From Bin5 sp965232575 (GTDB lineage Bacteria > Chloroflexota > Anaerolineae > Caldilineales > Caldilineaceae): a DNA stretch of 64,000 nt. The stretch covers positions 868,001 to 932,000 of the forward strand of contig CBDDPZ010000009.1 of NCBI GenBank assembly GCA_965232575.1, written 5' to 3'. Position 1 is the stretch's first letter. The number at the start of each line of letters is the position of its first letter. Made by a program: the position numbers and the translations under genes. This document shows, in pieces, positions 34,107-43,609 of this stretch. A model generated the notes under the pieces. The model saw only the letters and a list, made by a program, of their open reading frames with translations, was not told the origin of the DNA and searched no databases.

Positions 34107-35279
34107 TTAGTTCGATATCGTAGCCAATCGTCTACCGGCTTCATGAAGTGTTTCAATCCGTTTGGCAAAGGCAAAGCGCACGATGCCCTCGCCGTACCGT
34201 TCTCTGTCCCTCGTGTAAAAGTTGATCCCGGCCACCGAAGCCACACCGACCTCCGTCGTCAGCCAGCGGGCAAAGCGGTGCGAGTCCCACGCCGCTTGCG
34301 GTGCGTCGATGGCGGTATAGTCGGCCATAGTATAGTAGGAGCCCTCAGGCCGAACCGCGCGAAAACCAGCAGTTCGCAGCATGTCCAATATTACTTCGCG
34401 GCGCTCGCCGTATTCCTCCCGCATCTGTTGCCAGTAGTCGGTTGGCTGGCCTAAAGCAACCGCGGCCGCAGCCTGCAAGGGTGTCGGCGCGCAGATCGTG
34501 GAGTAGTCGTGCACTGCGCGGATGGCTGCGGACAGTGGCTCGCGGGCGATCACATAGCCCAAGCGCCAGCCTGTAACCGCAAAGCTTTTGCCTAGTCCGC
34601 CAACTGTTACTGTACGGTCAACCAAGCCGTCCAGACTGCCCGGCGAAACGTGCTCACGGCCGTCGTAGAGAATGCGGTCATAGATTTCGTCTGTAATCAG
34701 AATGAGATCATGCCTGTTGGTAAAGTCGGTGAGCGTCCTTATCTCATCGCTATCAAAGACTCGGCCGGTCGGATTATGAGGTGTATTCAGAAGCAGGGCC
34801 CGCGTCCGATCAGTGACTGCAGCCTCCAGTCGGTCCCCGTCGATTCGATAGCCCGGCGCCTCCAGGACTACCGGAACGGCTTCGGCGTCGGCCAGCAGGG
34901 CCGAAGGTCGGAAGTTCTCGTGCCCCGGCTCCAGAATAATCAGTTCGTCGCCGGGATTCAGCAAGGCTAGCAGAGAAGTGGTTATACCTTCGGTCACGCC
35001 GCAGACGACACAGATGTGAACATCAGGATCCACGGTCCAGCCCAGTTGAGTCGTGTACTGTTCAGCCAGCGCCTGTCGCAGGGGGGGATAACCCCAAGTG
35101 ACTGTGTACTGGTTGGCCGCCCCGCGAATCGCCTCTACTGCGGCATTTACAATCGCCTCTGGTGGGTCGAAATCCGGGAAACCCTGGCTCAGGTTTATCG
35201 CTTCATGCTGCATCGCCAGCCGGGTCATCTCCCGGATCATCGACTGGTTGAAGTTGGTTGTGCGCGTTGCTGGGTACAA
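34107..35279 (-). CDS. pyridoxal-phosphate aminotransferase, class I/II
   Basis: 390-residue fold-type I aminotransferase, start TTG with GAGG upstream. It has INLSQGFPDFDPPEAI near the N-terminus, TPHNPTGRVF for cofactor binding, and the lysine motif GGLGKSFAVTGWRLGYV, whose Lys binds PLP. The pattern is closest to the aspartate/kynurenine/methionine-type aminotransferases of the MalY/KAT group. It is divergent from the sugar ABC operon and has no enzyme partner adjacent on its strand, so the substrate is uncertain. Confidence 0.9.
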   Translation of the reverse strand: MYPATRTTNFNQSMIREMTRLAMQHEAINLSQGFPDFDPPEAIVNAAVEAIRGAANQYTVTWGYPPLRQALAEQYTTQLGWTVDPDVHICVVCGVTEGITTSLLALLNPGDELIILEPGHENFRPSALLADAEAVPVVLEAPGYRIDGDRLEAAVTDRTRALLLNTPHNPTGRVFDSDEIRTLTDFTNRHDLILITDEIYDRILYDGREHVSPGSLDGLVDRTVTVGGLGKSFAVTGWRLGYVIAREPLSAAIRAVHDYSTICAPTPLQAAAAVALGQPTDYWQQMREEYGERREVILDMLRTAGFRAVRPEGSYYTMADYTAIDAPQAAWDSHRFARWLTTEVGVASVAGINFYTRDRERYGEGIVRFAFAKRIETLHEAGRRLATISN

Positions 35280-35498
35280 GGCGTGCCTCGCAATTCTTCT
35301 CTAGTCAAGTACTGCGGAAACGTGGAAATTCTACTCGAATCACGCTCTACTGGCAACGCTGAGGAGCGCGGAGTTAGCTTAGAGACATTAACAACACGTG
35401 GTTGGACGCCAGTCAAGCTTTGAGGTCGGGGGGCGGATTGTTCGCGATCTCAGGCACAGAACAGTTACCATGGTCTGACTCCCAGGCAGGGAACTTGC

Positions 35499-35527
35499 TT
35501 GACTTTAGATGCGGGCTATAGTATCTT
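35499..35527 (+). promoter_or_regulatory. promoter of sugar ABC operon
   Basis: -35 TTGACT (35499-35504), a 17-bp spacer and -10 TATCTT (35522-35527), about 95 nt before the first permease gene, in the divergent gap after the aminotransferase. Confidence 0.55.
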
Positions 35528-35619
35528 CTCGTGCTATGTCCACCTGAATTGCCTTGAAGCCGGGCCAACGCTGGTGCGCCGGTAAGTTTTTGCTATCTCA
35601 AACTGAATCAGTCAGGCGA

Positions 35620-36567
35620 ATGGCGACACTTCAAAATCATATCGCCGCAATTTCAACGCGAAAGCAACGACGGTGGTATCACCTGAACGGCGAAGAGCGG
35701 CTGGCATGGCTGCTCGTTCTGCCCTGGATCATCGGATTCCTTGCCTTCCAGCTCGGACCCATGTTGGCCTCTCTGGGGCTCTCCTTTACCGAGTGGCGCA
35801 TGTTCACGCCACCAAAGTTCATCGGCCTGACGAACTACGCCGAGATGATTTCCGGTGACCCCCTCGTATTTCAAGCCTTTAAAGTAACGACCATTTACTC
35901 GGTAACATCAGTACCACTACGCATCGCTCTGGGCGTTCTGGTTGCCTTGCTTTTGAACGCAAGCGTTCGCGGGCTAGCCTTCATCCGCACAGTGTATTAT
36001 CTGCCTGCAACGGTCAGTGGCGTAGCGGTGGCGATGGTCTGGCTGCTGATTCTGAACGGCGATTTCGGGTTGTTGAATCGGGCGCTCAGTCTGATTGGAC
36101 TTGAAGGACCATATTGGTTGACCGACACGCGTACGGTACTCGCCTCTTTCGTGTTGATGAGTCTTTGGAGTGTCGGGGCCGGCATCATCATCTACCTGGC
36201 TGGTCTTCAAGGCGTCCCCAATGAACTCTACGAGGCCGCGGAAGTAGACGGCGCCGGTGACTGGGTAAAGTTCTGGAAGATTACGCTGCCGATGATCTCG
36301 CCCGTGCTCTTCTTTCAGTTCGTCATCGGAATGATTGACGCGCTGCAGGAGTTCGCCGGCCCATTTATCATGACGCAAGGCGGCCCCGGGAACGCCAGCC
36401 TTTTTGTCATGCTATACCTGTTCAGGCAGGGTTTCGAGTTTTTTCAGATGGGCTATGCTTCTGCGCTGGCCTGGGTCCTGTTCGTTTACATTATGTTGTT
36501 GACACTGATGATTATTCGGTCTTCAGCGGTTTGGGTCTACTACGAAGGCGAAGTAAGAGGAGACTAA
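35620..36567 (+). CDS. sugar ABC transporter permease (MalF/UgpA-like)
   Basis: 315 residues from the ATG at 35620; a longer frame starting 66 nt earlier is less likely. It has six hydrophobic segments and the EAA motif AAEVDGAGDWVKFWKITLPM near residue 220, which contacts the ATPase. N-terminal LVLPWIIGFLAFQLGPMLAS is typical of the MalF/UgpA group. It is followed after 3 nt by the second permease and then the binding protein; no ATPase gene is in the operon, so a shared MsmX-like ATPase is expected. Substrate is probably a sugar or glycerol-3-phosphate-like compound. Confidence 0.92.
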   Translation: MATLQNHIAAISTRKQRRWYHLNGEERLAWLLVLPWIIGFLAFQLGPMLASLGLSFTEWRMFTPPKFIGLTNYAEMISGDPLVFQAFKVTTIYSVTSVPLRIALGVLVALLLNASVRGLAFIRTVYYLPATVSGVAVAMVWLLILNGDFGLLNRALSLIGLEGPYWLTDTRTVLASFVLMSLWSVGAGIIIYLAGLQGVPNELYEAAEVDGAGDWVKFWKITLPMISPVLFFQFVIGMIDALQEFAGPFIMTQGGPGNASLFVMLYLFRQGFEFFQMGYASALAWVLFVYIMLLTLMIIRSSAVWVYYEGEVRGD

Positions 36568-36570
36568 CCC

Positions 36571-37431
36571 ATGGCTATACGCTCTATCGGTGAAAGCCAG
36601 AGCCGGTCCCGGGCCTTCAGAATGACATTTATCTATTTTGCCCTTGCGGCAGGTATGGTGATCGTCATTATGCCATTCTTGTGGATGGTTTCCACCTCGT
36701 TGAAGACACCGGCCTCCGTATTCAAGATTCCTACCGTTTGGATCCCCGATCCGGTCGTGTGGGCAAACTACCCCAATGCAATGACGATACTGCCGTTTTG
36801 GCGCTATATCTTCAATACAGCCCAAATCACCTTCCTGGCGGTAATTGGGGCGACGTTTTCCGGTTCCTTGGCGGCGTTTGCTTTTGCCAGACTGCGCTGG
36901 CGTGGTCGGAATTTCATGTTTGTCCTCGTTCTGACAACACTGATGTTGCCCTTCCAGGTCATAATGATTCCACAGTTCGTTCTGTTTCGCTCCCTTCAGT
37001 GGCTGGATACGTATCTCCCGCTTGTTGTTCCGGCCTTTTTCGGAGGCAGTGCATTCAATATCTTTCTGTTGCGGCAATACTTCATGACCATCTCCCCCGA
37101 GTTGGACGACGCAGCCATCATAGACGGCTGCAGCCGTTTCGGCGTGTACTGGCGCATCATTATCCCGCTATCCAAAGCCGCTCTGATGACAGTAATCATT
37201 TTCATTGTGCAGAATCGCTGGCAGAGCTTTCTCGTGCCGCTCATTTATCTGTTCGATCAGAAGAAGTACACGCTGGCCCTGGGTCTGCGCCTGTTCCAGA
37301 ATCAGTACACAACCGATTGGGAGCTGATGATGGCAGCCGCCACCGTCAGCATGTTACCGGTGCTGCTTGTCTTCTACTTCGGGCAGCGATACTTTATTCA
37401 AGGGGTTGTGTTTACGGGTGTAAAAGGTTAG
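36571..37431 (+). CDS. sugar ABC transporter permease (MalG/UgpE-like)
   Basis: 286 residues, six predicted membrane segments. LWMVSTSLKTPASVF near the N-terminus and the EAA loop DAAIIDGCSRFGVYWRIIIPLSK (about residues 180-202) are typical of the MalG/UgpE/LacG group. The gene starts 3 nt after the first permease and ends 60 nt before the binding protein, which has a strong ribosome site. The pair forms the membrane channel of the importer. Confidence 0.93.
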   Translation: MAIRSIGESQSRSRAFRMTFIYFALAAGMVIVIMPFLWMVSTSLKTPASVFKIPTVWIPDPVVWANYPNAMTILPFWRYIFNTAQITFLAVIGATFSGSLAAFAFARLRWRGRNFMFVLVLTTLMLPFQVIMIPQFVLFRSLQWLDTYLPLVVPAFFGGSAFNIFLLRQYFMTISPELDDAAIIDGCSRFGVYWRIIIPLSKAALMTVIIFIVQNRWQSFLVPLIYLFDQKKYTLALGLRLFQNQYTTDWELMMAAATVSMLPVLLVFYFGQRYFIQGVVFTGVKG

Positions 37432-37491
37432 ATATAGCTCAGGATCACAACCATTCAAAGCACGCCAAGTCACAAGGAGGGGGAACGGAGA

Positions 37492-38841
37492 ATGTCGAAT
37501 CAAATCAGCCGTAGAAGCTTTTTGCGTAGCACTGGTCTTGGAACCGGCGCCGTAGCTGTTCTTGCTGCATGCCAGCCGATGCCGACAGGAACAACGGACG
37601 GGGAGAATGGGGCAGCCGCGGCTCCCGCGCCCGAGCCCGTGACGATCACGTCGATGACATGGGGCTTTGGCGAACTGATGGATGAACTGTCTCAGGTCTT
37701 CGCTGAACAGAACGGAGGTGCGATTTCCGTCGAAGGGCAACCCTTGGGGTGGGGCGACTATTGGACGAAATTGAACACGCTATACGCGTCCGGTTCGCCG
37801 CCTGACGCTGCCTGGACACACACGGCCTGGGTTCGGCCGCATGCGGTCCTCGGCGTAATCGAGGATCTGAATCCTCGTATCGATGCAACGCCCGATTTCC
37901 CGGACGACTGGTATAGTTCGGTCTGGGGCCTGTTTACCTTTGAGGGTGGGCAATTTGGCAGTAGCTGGGACGTGGGTGTGCAGGGCATGTGGTACAATCG
38001 CAATCTTTTCGAGGAGGCCGGTCTGACCGGGCCGAGTGTTGGCTCAACCTATGCCGACTTGCTTGAGGCCGGTCTCACACTGACCACTGACCGAGGCGGC
38101 AACCATCCCCAGGACGACGGATTCAACAAGAGAGAAGTGTCAGTTTGGGGCATGTCGAACATGGTGGACAACTGGGTCAATGAGATCCGCCCGCAGGCTG
38201 TAGCGTGGAGCACGGACATCTTCGACGAAGATGAGACAGAGTGCATTGTAAACTCTGAGGCAACAATGGAGTTTCTCAATTGGTATCTTGACGCGATTCA
38301 GACGCACAATGTTCATCCTTCTGCCGACCTCATTGAGGGATTGGGCAATCTGTTTGTTTCAGGCAGTTCCGCCCTGATTTCAACCTTTCCAGGCGTCATT
38401 GACCAGTTCGACGGGTCCTTTGAGTGGGAGATCTCGCCCTACCCCAGGGGCGGCGCTAACGGAATTCACACGTTGAATGTGGGCGGTTCCGCGTTTTCGA
38501 TTCCAAGTGAAAGCCCGCACCCTGAAGAAGCATGGGAATGGGTGAAGTTCAACGCCTCCGACTTGGCTCACCAACACTGGGCACAGAGAGGGATCATCAA
38601 CGCGCGCCGCTCTACATCCAAGTACGTGCTGGAACAGATCGATGTCCCCGACACTTTCGTAGAATTCTACATGGATCGCATCGATGAATTCGGCGTGCCA
38701 GTGTGGCAGCACAAAAACCGTGCACAGATAAACACTGCGCTTACCTCGGCGTTTGAACTGGTCTGGCTAGGCGACCGTACGGTAGAAGATGCAGCAAATG
38801 CTGTCAAGCCAGAGGTAGATGAACTACTGGCAGACGCCTGA
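37492..38841 (+). CDS. sugar-binding lipoprotein of ABC importer (family 1)
   Basis: 449 residues. The N-terminus has a twin-arginine-like motif SRRSFLRS followed by a hydrophobic stretch and lipobox VLAAC (Cys27), so it is a membrane-anchored extracytoplasmic lipoprotein, possibly exported folded by Tat. The mature part is a family 1 solute-binding fold, with TKLNTLYASGSPPDAAWTH and the hinge region GVQGMWYNRNLFEEAGL. AAGGAGGGGG precedes the ATG. It is the substrate-specific part of the importer with the two permeases upstream. The nearby sulfatase suggests sulfated sugars. Confidence 0.93.
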   Translation: MSNQISRRSFLRSTGLGTGAVAVLAACQPMPTGTTDGENGAAAAPAPEPVTITSMTWGFGELMDELSQVFAEQNGGAISVEGQPLGWGDYWTKLNTLYASGSPPDAAWTHTAWVRPHAVLGVIEDLNPRIDATPDFPDDWYSSVWGLFTFEGGQFGSSWDVGVQGMWYNRNLFEEAGLTGPSVGSTYADLLEAGLTLTTDRGGNHPQDDGFNKREVSVWGMSNMVDNWVNEIRPQAVAWSTDIFDEDETECIVNSEATMEFLNWYLDAIQTHNVHPSADLIEGLGNLFVSGSSALISTFPGVIDQFDGSFEWEISPYPRGGANGIHTLNVGGSAFSIPSESPHPEEAWEWVKFNASDLAHQHWAQRGIINARRSTSKYVLEQIDVPDTFVEFYMDRIDEFGVPVWQHKNRAQINTALTSAFELVWLGDRTVEDAANAVKPEVDELLADA

Positions 38842-39020
38842 TCCCGGACAGGTTTCTTGCTCATCATGAGAATGTATAGATTAGGGAAGGCGTTCCTCCT
38901 GCGTCTGGTTGAGAATCTTTCGTTTGCTCAATTCCAAGCGCCGTCAATGAACGATCGCAGCGCCCCCTTGCAGAGTCTTTTTGCCTGGGGGTGTTTTTCT
39001 ACCCAGCCCGAGGCCCAACA

Positions 39021-40433
39021 ATGACAGCAAAACGTCGTCCCAATGTTCTCTTGATTATGGCCGATGATCACGCCTCGGCCGCTTTTTCAACCTACGGCAG
39101 CAGTCTGAACAGAACCCCGAACCTAGATCGAATCGCCACGGAAGGGCTGCGTCTGGACCGCTGCTTTTGTACAAATGCGATCTGCACCCCCGCGCGGGCG
39201 TCGGTCCATACCGGAAAGTACAGTCACGTGACCGGAATCAAGACACTACAAGACGAAATCGACCAGACCCAGGAAACGACTCTAGGAATGCTTTTGCACG
39301 AGACAGGCTATCAGACCGCATTTCTTGGCAAGTGGCATCTCGGGCACGGTGGGCATAGCGATCCGGCCGGTTACGATTTCTGGAGCGTTCTGCCATTTCA
39401 GGGCCGATACTACGACCCTGAAATGACGGAAATGGGGGAGCCCAGAATAGAGAAGGGATATGTGACCGACGTGCTGACAGATAAAGCATTAAGCTGGCTG
39501 TCGCAGCGAGAAATGGATCGCCCTTTTTTCCTTGTCTGCGCGCACAAAGCGCCTCACGATCCGTTCCAACCTCATCACAAGCACAGGGACCTCTTCGCCG
39601 ATGAACCAATACCCGAGCCCGCTACCTTTCACGACGACTACAAGGGTCGAGCGGCCGCAGCCGAAATGGCAACTGAGCAGGTGGCGCTGATGCACCTGAA
39701 GAACCATCTGCCCGATCCAGTTCCTCCTGGGCTGACCTCAGAGGAGCAGAAAGCGTGGAATTACCAGAGCTACATGCGCAATTACTTTCGCTGCGTCGCC
39801 TCTATCGACGAAAATGTGGGCCGCTTGCTGGACTTTCTGGATGAAAGCCAGATCACCGAGGACACCATTGTCATTTACACATCGGACCACGGCTTCTTTC
39901 TGGGAGACCACGGCTGGTATGACAAGCGGTTTATGTACGAAGAGTCGATTCGCATCCCCTTCCTGATGCGTTACCCGCGTGATGTTGAAGCCGGTTTGAC
40001 CAGCGACCGCATCGCGCTGAACATAGACTTTGCGCCGACCATTTTGGATTACGCAGGCGTGTCAGTGCCTCTAGATATGCAGGGTCGATCTCTTCGCCCA
40101 CTCGCTGAAGGTAGGCCGCCGTCCGACTGGCGCACTTCGATGTACTACCGTTATTGGATGCACTTGGCCCACTTCAATATCCCCGCCCATTACGGCATCC
40201 GGACCGAGCGCCATAAACTGATCTACTACTATGGGGAAGCCCTCGGCAGTGCCGGCGCGATTGACGAACCTACAACGCCGGAGTGGGAGCTCTTTGATCT
40301 CGAAAAAGATCCTAAAGAGATGCAGAATATCTACCACGACCCGGTCAACTCCGGCCTGGTAAGCGAGCTCAAGCTCGAACTGGAGATGTTACAGAGAGAG
40401 TTAGGTGACAGCCCGAGCGACCGGGGCTCATAA
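39021..40433 (+). CDS. type I sulfatase
   Basis: 470 residues from the ATG at 39021, starting MTAKRRPNVLLIMADDHAS. The catalytic motif CTPARASVHTGK carries Cys55, which is converted to formylglycine by the family's maturase. Metal ligands are in ADDHAS and in YTSDHGFFLGDHGWYDKR. No signal peptide is obvious, unlike most secreted sulfatases. C-terminal LFDLEKDPKEMQNI is standard for the arylsulfatase/choline-sulfatase group. Codirectional with and 179 nt after the sugar importer, it probably desulfates the imported compound. A maturase gene is not in the window. Confidence 0.93.
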   Translation: MTAKRRPNVLLIMADDHASAAFSTYGSSLNRTPNLDRIATEGLRLDRCFCTNAICTPARASVHTGKYSHVTGIKTLQDEIDQTQETTLGMLLHETGYQTAFLGKWHLGHGGHSDPAGYDFWSVLPFQGRYYDPEMTEMGEPRIEKGYVTDVLTDKALSWLSQREMDRPFFLVCAHKAPHDPFQPHHKHRDLFADEPIPEPATFHDDYKGRAAAAEMATEQVALMHLKNHLPDPVPPGLTSEEQKAWNYQSYMRNYFRCVASIDENVGRLLDFLDESQITEDTIVIYTSDHGFFLGDHGWYDKRFMYEESIRIPFLMRYPRDVEAGLTSDRIALNIDFAPTILDYAGVSVPLDMQGRSLRPLAEGRPPSDWRTSMYYRYWMHLAHFNIPAHYGIRTERHKLIYYYGEALGSAGAIDEPTTPEWELFDLEKDPKEMQNIYHDPVNSGLVSELKLELEMLQRELGDSPSDRGS

Positions 40434-40481
40434 ATGCAGCGCGGCTCAAGATACTCTCATCTACAGGTTTTGGAGAAAGAA

Positions 40482-41444
40482 CTATCTAGAATGGCCTTCC
40501 TTAAGCCGGTGAAGTTCCACGAGCCCTGAATCGCGAATCTGGGCGAGTTGGGCCAGTGAGAGTCCCGCCGCGGCCTCTTCTACCTCTCTGACAATCTGCA
40601 CGGTAAGTTCCTCGGTCAGGCTTGGTTCCCCCAATGTTCGCCAGCGGGCTTCCTGTGTCGGCCCCAGATGACGCATGTAATGGGCAATGCCCTCATCGCC
40701 CCCGGCCAGATGATAGGTGGTGAAAGGCCCCTGCAACGCCCAGCGCAGGCCCGGGCCCTGGGTGATGACCTTGTCGATGTCCTCTACAGATGTGATACCC
40801 TCGGCCACCAGGTGGACCGCCTCTCGGAAGAGCGCCGCGGCGAGCCGGTTGGCGATATGGCCGTACGCCTCTCTTTTCATCAGTACAGGCGCCTTGCCCA
40901 TGGCTCGGTAGAATTCCACCGCCCATTCCAAAACTGCGGGTGCGGTCTGCACGCCGCCGGAAATCTCCACCAACGGGATCAGATGGGGGGGATTGAAGGG
41001 GTGGCCTACAAGCAGACGTTCCGGATGCCTGGCAGCAGCCTGAATGTCCGACGGAATCAATGCGGTGGCGCTACTGCTGACGATTACCTGCGGACCGATT
41101 ACCGATTCGAGCCTTTGCAAGGTGTCCCGTTTTATGTCTAAGCGTTCGGGGACATTTTCCTGAACGAATTGGGCTGCGGCCAGCTCATCGCCGATTTGAG
41201 ATGAAAATCGCAGATAGTTATGGTCGATCTCCGCGACCAGTCCTATGCTTTCCAGTGCGGGCATCATCCCGTCGATGGCGCGCCGCAGTTCCACTTCCTC
41301 ACGGGCAGGATCGACTGCGATTACCTCCAGGCCGTTTGCGAGAAAACAGGCTGCCCAACTTGCCCCGATTGTCCCGGCCCCGATTACAGCGACCGTTTGG
41401 AGACGGTCCACCGGAACGAGTTCTACTGAATGATTCGGATTCAT
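40482..41444 (-). CDS. 3-hydroxyacyl-CoA dehydrogenase-like NAD enzyme
   Basis: 320 residues. The N-terminal Rossmann fold has VAVIGAGTIGASWAACFLANG (GxGxxG at 22-27), and the substrate part contains ATALIPSDIQAAARHPERL and VGHPFNPPHLIPLVEI, in which the His-Asn pair is the family's catalytic signature. The length and single C-terminal domain fit the short group that includes L-gulonate 3-dehydrogenase and carnitine dehydrogenase as well as 3-hydroxybutyryl-CoA dehydrogenase. It is the last gene of a minus-strand cluster. The exact substrate is unknown. Confidence 0.88.
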   Translation of the reverse strand: MNPNHSVELVPVDRLQTVAVIGAGTIGASWAACFLANGLEVIAVDPAREEVELRRAIDGMMPALESIGLVAEIDHNYLRFSSQIGDELAAAQFVQENVPERLDIKRDTLQRLESVIGPQVIVSSSATALIPSDIQAAARHPERLLVGHPFNPPHLIPLVEISGGVQTAPAVLEWAVEFYRAMGKAPVLMKREAYGHIANRLAAALFREAVHLVAEGITSVEDIDKVITQGPGLRWALQGPFTTYHLAGGDEGIAHYMRHLGPTQEARWRTLGEPSLTEELTVQIVREVEEAAAGLSLAQLAQIRDSGLVELHRLKEGHSR

Positions 41445-41579
41445 TTCAGATTCTCATCTCTGTGAGGTCTTTCTGACAGACGCGCCGTACGCATGGAACG
41501 ACGGGTCGGTAAGAGATTCATTTCCGGCACAGGACCGGATTCAGTTGCTCGCGGGAGATTATTGGGGAGCCGGAAAGGA

Positions 41580-42872
41580 TCACATAGAGGATAGAAAGCT
41601 CTGGAAACGGTCCAGCACCTCGTTCATTCCCGGGTGGTCGTCGCGGAGCAGCTCCTCCAAGCTCGCCCCGGCGTCCGCCCGTTCGATCATTTTGGCTGCC
41701 TTTTCGTCCGTCTCCAGGTCGACATAGCTCGTTGACAGGCGCAGTGAAAGCTCCTGAGCTGGCGTGCCGAAATCCGATCCGGGCAAAGTCGCGATCTGCC
41801 ATTCCTCCAACAGATAACGCGCGAGGTCAACAGATGTTTGCACACCGCGGGATGCCAGGGGATTGCGCCAGTGATCGAAATTGGGGAACAGATAGAAACC
41901 GCCCATCGGTTCAGCGCAAGTGACGTCCAGTTCGCAGAGGCCGCGCCAGAGGTAACGGGTTCGGGCGGCGTGCAGCTCCGTGCATTTCTCTACGTAGGCG
42001 GCCAGTTCGGAATCGTCAGCATAGGCGGCGACGGCTGCATACTGGATGGGCGCCGACGCAGTGGACCAGAGTTCGCTGCCGACTTTCGCGACCGCTTGGA
42101 GAAGCTGCTGTCCATTTTCACCTGGCGGTAAGAGCGCCGTCCCCAATCGCCAGCCGCCGAGCGAGAGATGCTTGCTCACCCCACCAAGTACGACCGTTCC
42201 CTCCGGGTAGTAGCGGCTGATCGAGACATGCTCGCGCCCGAACGCGGTCAGCCCATAAATCTCGTCTGAAAGTACCAGTACCTGCTCACGCCGGCAGATC
42301 GCTGCAATCTCTTCGAGCAGATCGGGCTCAAACATCTGCCCAGTCGGATTGCTAGGGCTGTTTAGTATCAGCAGGTGATGACCATATGGGGCGTGTCGGA
42401 GGAGTTGATGCAGCCTTGCTGGGTGAAGCCGGTGACCGTCCTCCGGACTTGCCGGCAGCCGCAGCACCGGTCGGTTGAACAGCCGGGACTGCGGCTCATA
42501 GCTCACCCATGAAGGCGTATGCAGAACCGTGGCCCCCGCCACCGCCATCTGGAATGCGAACAAAAGGGCCTTGCTGCCCGGGGCGACGATGACCTGGTCG
42601 GCCTCAATTTCACTTTGCAGTTGGCGGGAGTGAAAACTGGCTACAGCCTGGCGGAGTTCGGGAATCCCGGCGCTGGGTAGATAGCTCTGGCGGGAGGCGT
42701 GTTCTACCAGTGCGCCGACGATCCTAGGATGAGCGGGAAAGCGCGATTCGCCAAACCCCAGGTGGAAGACGGTCTCGCCCTCGGCCCACATATGGCGAAC
42801 GCGTTCGTTGATAAGAAGGGTAGGCGAGGGAGCAAGCCGGTTGCCCAAAGAGGAAGACAGAGAGAATTTCAC
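41580..42872 (-). CDS. pyridoxal-phosphate aminotransferase, class I/II
   Basis: 430 residues of the fold-type I family. The cofactor motifs are ILNSPSNPTGQMF, LVLSDEIYGLTAF (Asp and Tyr contacts) and GGVSKHLSLGGWRLGT, whose lysine forms the Schiff base. It starts 32 nt after the stop of the Liv ATPase gene on the same strand, so it is probably cotranscribed with the importer and acts on what is imported. The N-terminus is somewhat longer than in classical aspartate aminotransferases. Substrate is unresolved. Confidence 0.9.
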   Translation of the reverse strand: MKFSLSSSLGNRLAPSPTLLINERVRHMWAEGETVFHLGFGESRFPAHPRIVGALVEHASRQSYLPSAGIPELRQAVASFHSRQLQSEIEADQVIVAPGSKALLFAFQMAVAGATVLHTPSWVSYEPQSRLFNRPVLRLPASPEDGHRLHPARLHQLLRHAPYGHHLLILNSPSNPTGQMFEPDLLEEIAAICRREQVLVLSDEIYGLTAFGREHVSISRYYPEGTVVLGGVSKHLSLGGWRLGTALLPPGENGQQLLQAVAKVGSELWSTASAPIQYAAVAAYADDSELAAYVEKCTELHAARTRYLWRGLCELDVTCAEPMGGFYLFPNFDHWRNPLASRGVQTSVDLARYLLEEWQIATLPGSDFGTPAQELSLRLSTSYVDLETDEKAAKMIERADAGASLEELLRDDHPGMNEVLDRFQSFLSSM

Positions 42873-42904
42873 TTGCGAGCTTTACGCATTGCGGATTGCC
42901 AGCA

Positions 42905-43609
42905 CTAACCAACCCAAAAGGCCTTCTCGAGGTCGGTAAACTCTTCAGCCGGCCCCTGGAACTTGTTGCGTCCTAGCTCCAGAACATAGACGTAGTCAGC
43001 AATCTTCAGGGCCGAACGAATTTCCTGGTCCACCAGCAGGATTGTCAGACCGTCTCGATCCCGCAGATCGACGAGCATCTGGTAGACCTCTTCGGAAAGC
43101 AGCTTGGCCAGGCCGGCGGTCGGCTCATCTACCAGGATTAGTTTGGGGTCGGTCATGAGTGTACGGCCGATTTCGACCATTCGTTGCATGCCGCCAGAAA
43201 GTTCTCCGGCGTTGGATCGGCGACGGGGTTTCAGATCGGGAAACCGGTCGTAGTTTTCCTCGAGTTTGCGTTTGATGCGGATCTTGTCGTTTTTGAAAGT
43301 CCACGCACCCAATTCCAGGTTTTCCTCCACCGACATGAAGCGGAAGACGCCGGGCTGCTGGGGGATGTAGGAAATGCCCATATTAATGCGTTCGTGCGTA
43401 GGCACGTCGATGATCTCCTGCTCGTTCAAGCGGATCTGACCCTGGTTGGGGCGAAGAAAACCATAGATGGCCTTGAGCATGGTCGACTTACCCACTCCAT
43501 TTGCGCCGAGAACGGTGGTGATCTTGCCGCTTTCGGCTTGCATTGAGACGCCCTGCAGGATGTTCAGGTCGCGGTAGTATCCTACGTACAGATCATTGAC
43601 TGCCAACAT
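42905..43609 (-). CDS. livF: branched-chain amino acid-type ABC transporter ATPase (LivF)
   Basis: 234 residues. Walker A GANGVGKST, signature LSGGMQRMVEIGRTLM, Walker B LILVDEPTAG. The short length and GMQRMVEIGR variant are typical of LivF. It overlaps livG by one nucleotide (TAATG). It energises uptake together with LivG through the permeases encoded next. Confidence 0.95.
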   Translation of the reverse strand: MLAVNDLYVGYYRDLNILQGVSMQAESGKITTVLGANGVGKSTMLKAIYGFLRPNQGQIRLNEQEIIDVPTHERINMGISYIPQQPGVFRFMSVEENLELGAWTFKNDKIRIKRKLEENYDRFPDLKPRRRSNAGELSGGMQRMVEIGRTLMTDPKLILVDEPTAGLAKLLSEEVYQMLVDLRDRDGLTILLVDQEIRSALKIADYVYVLELGRNKFQGPAEEFTDLEKAFWVG

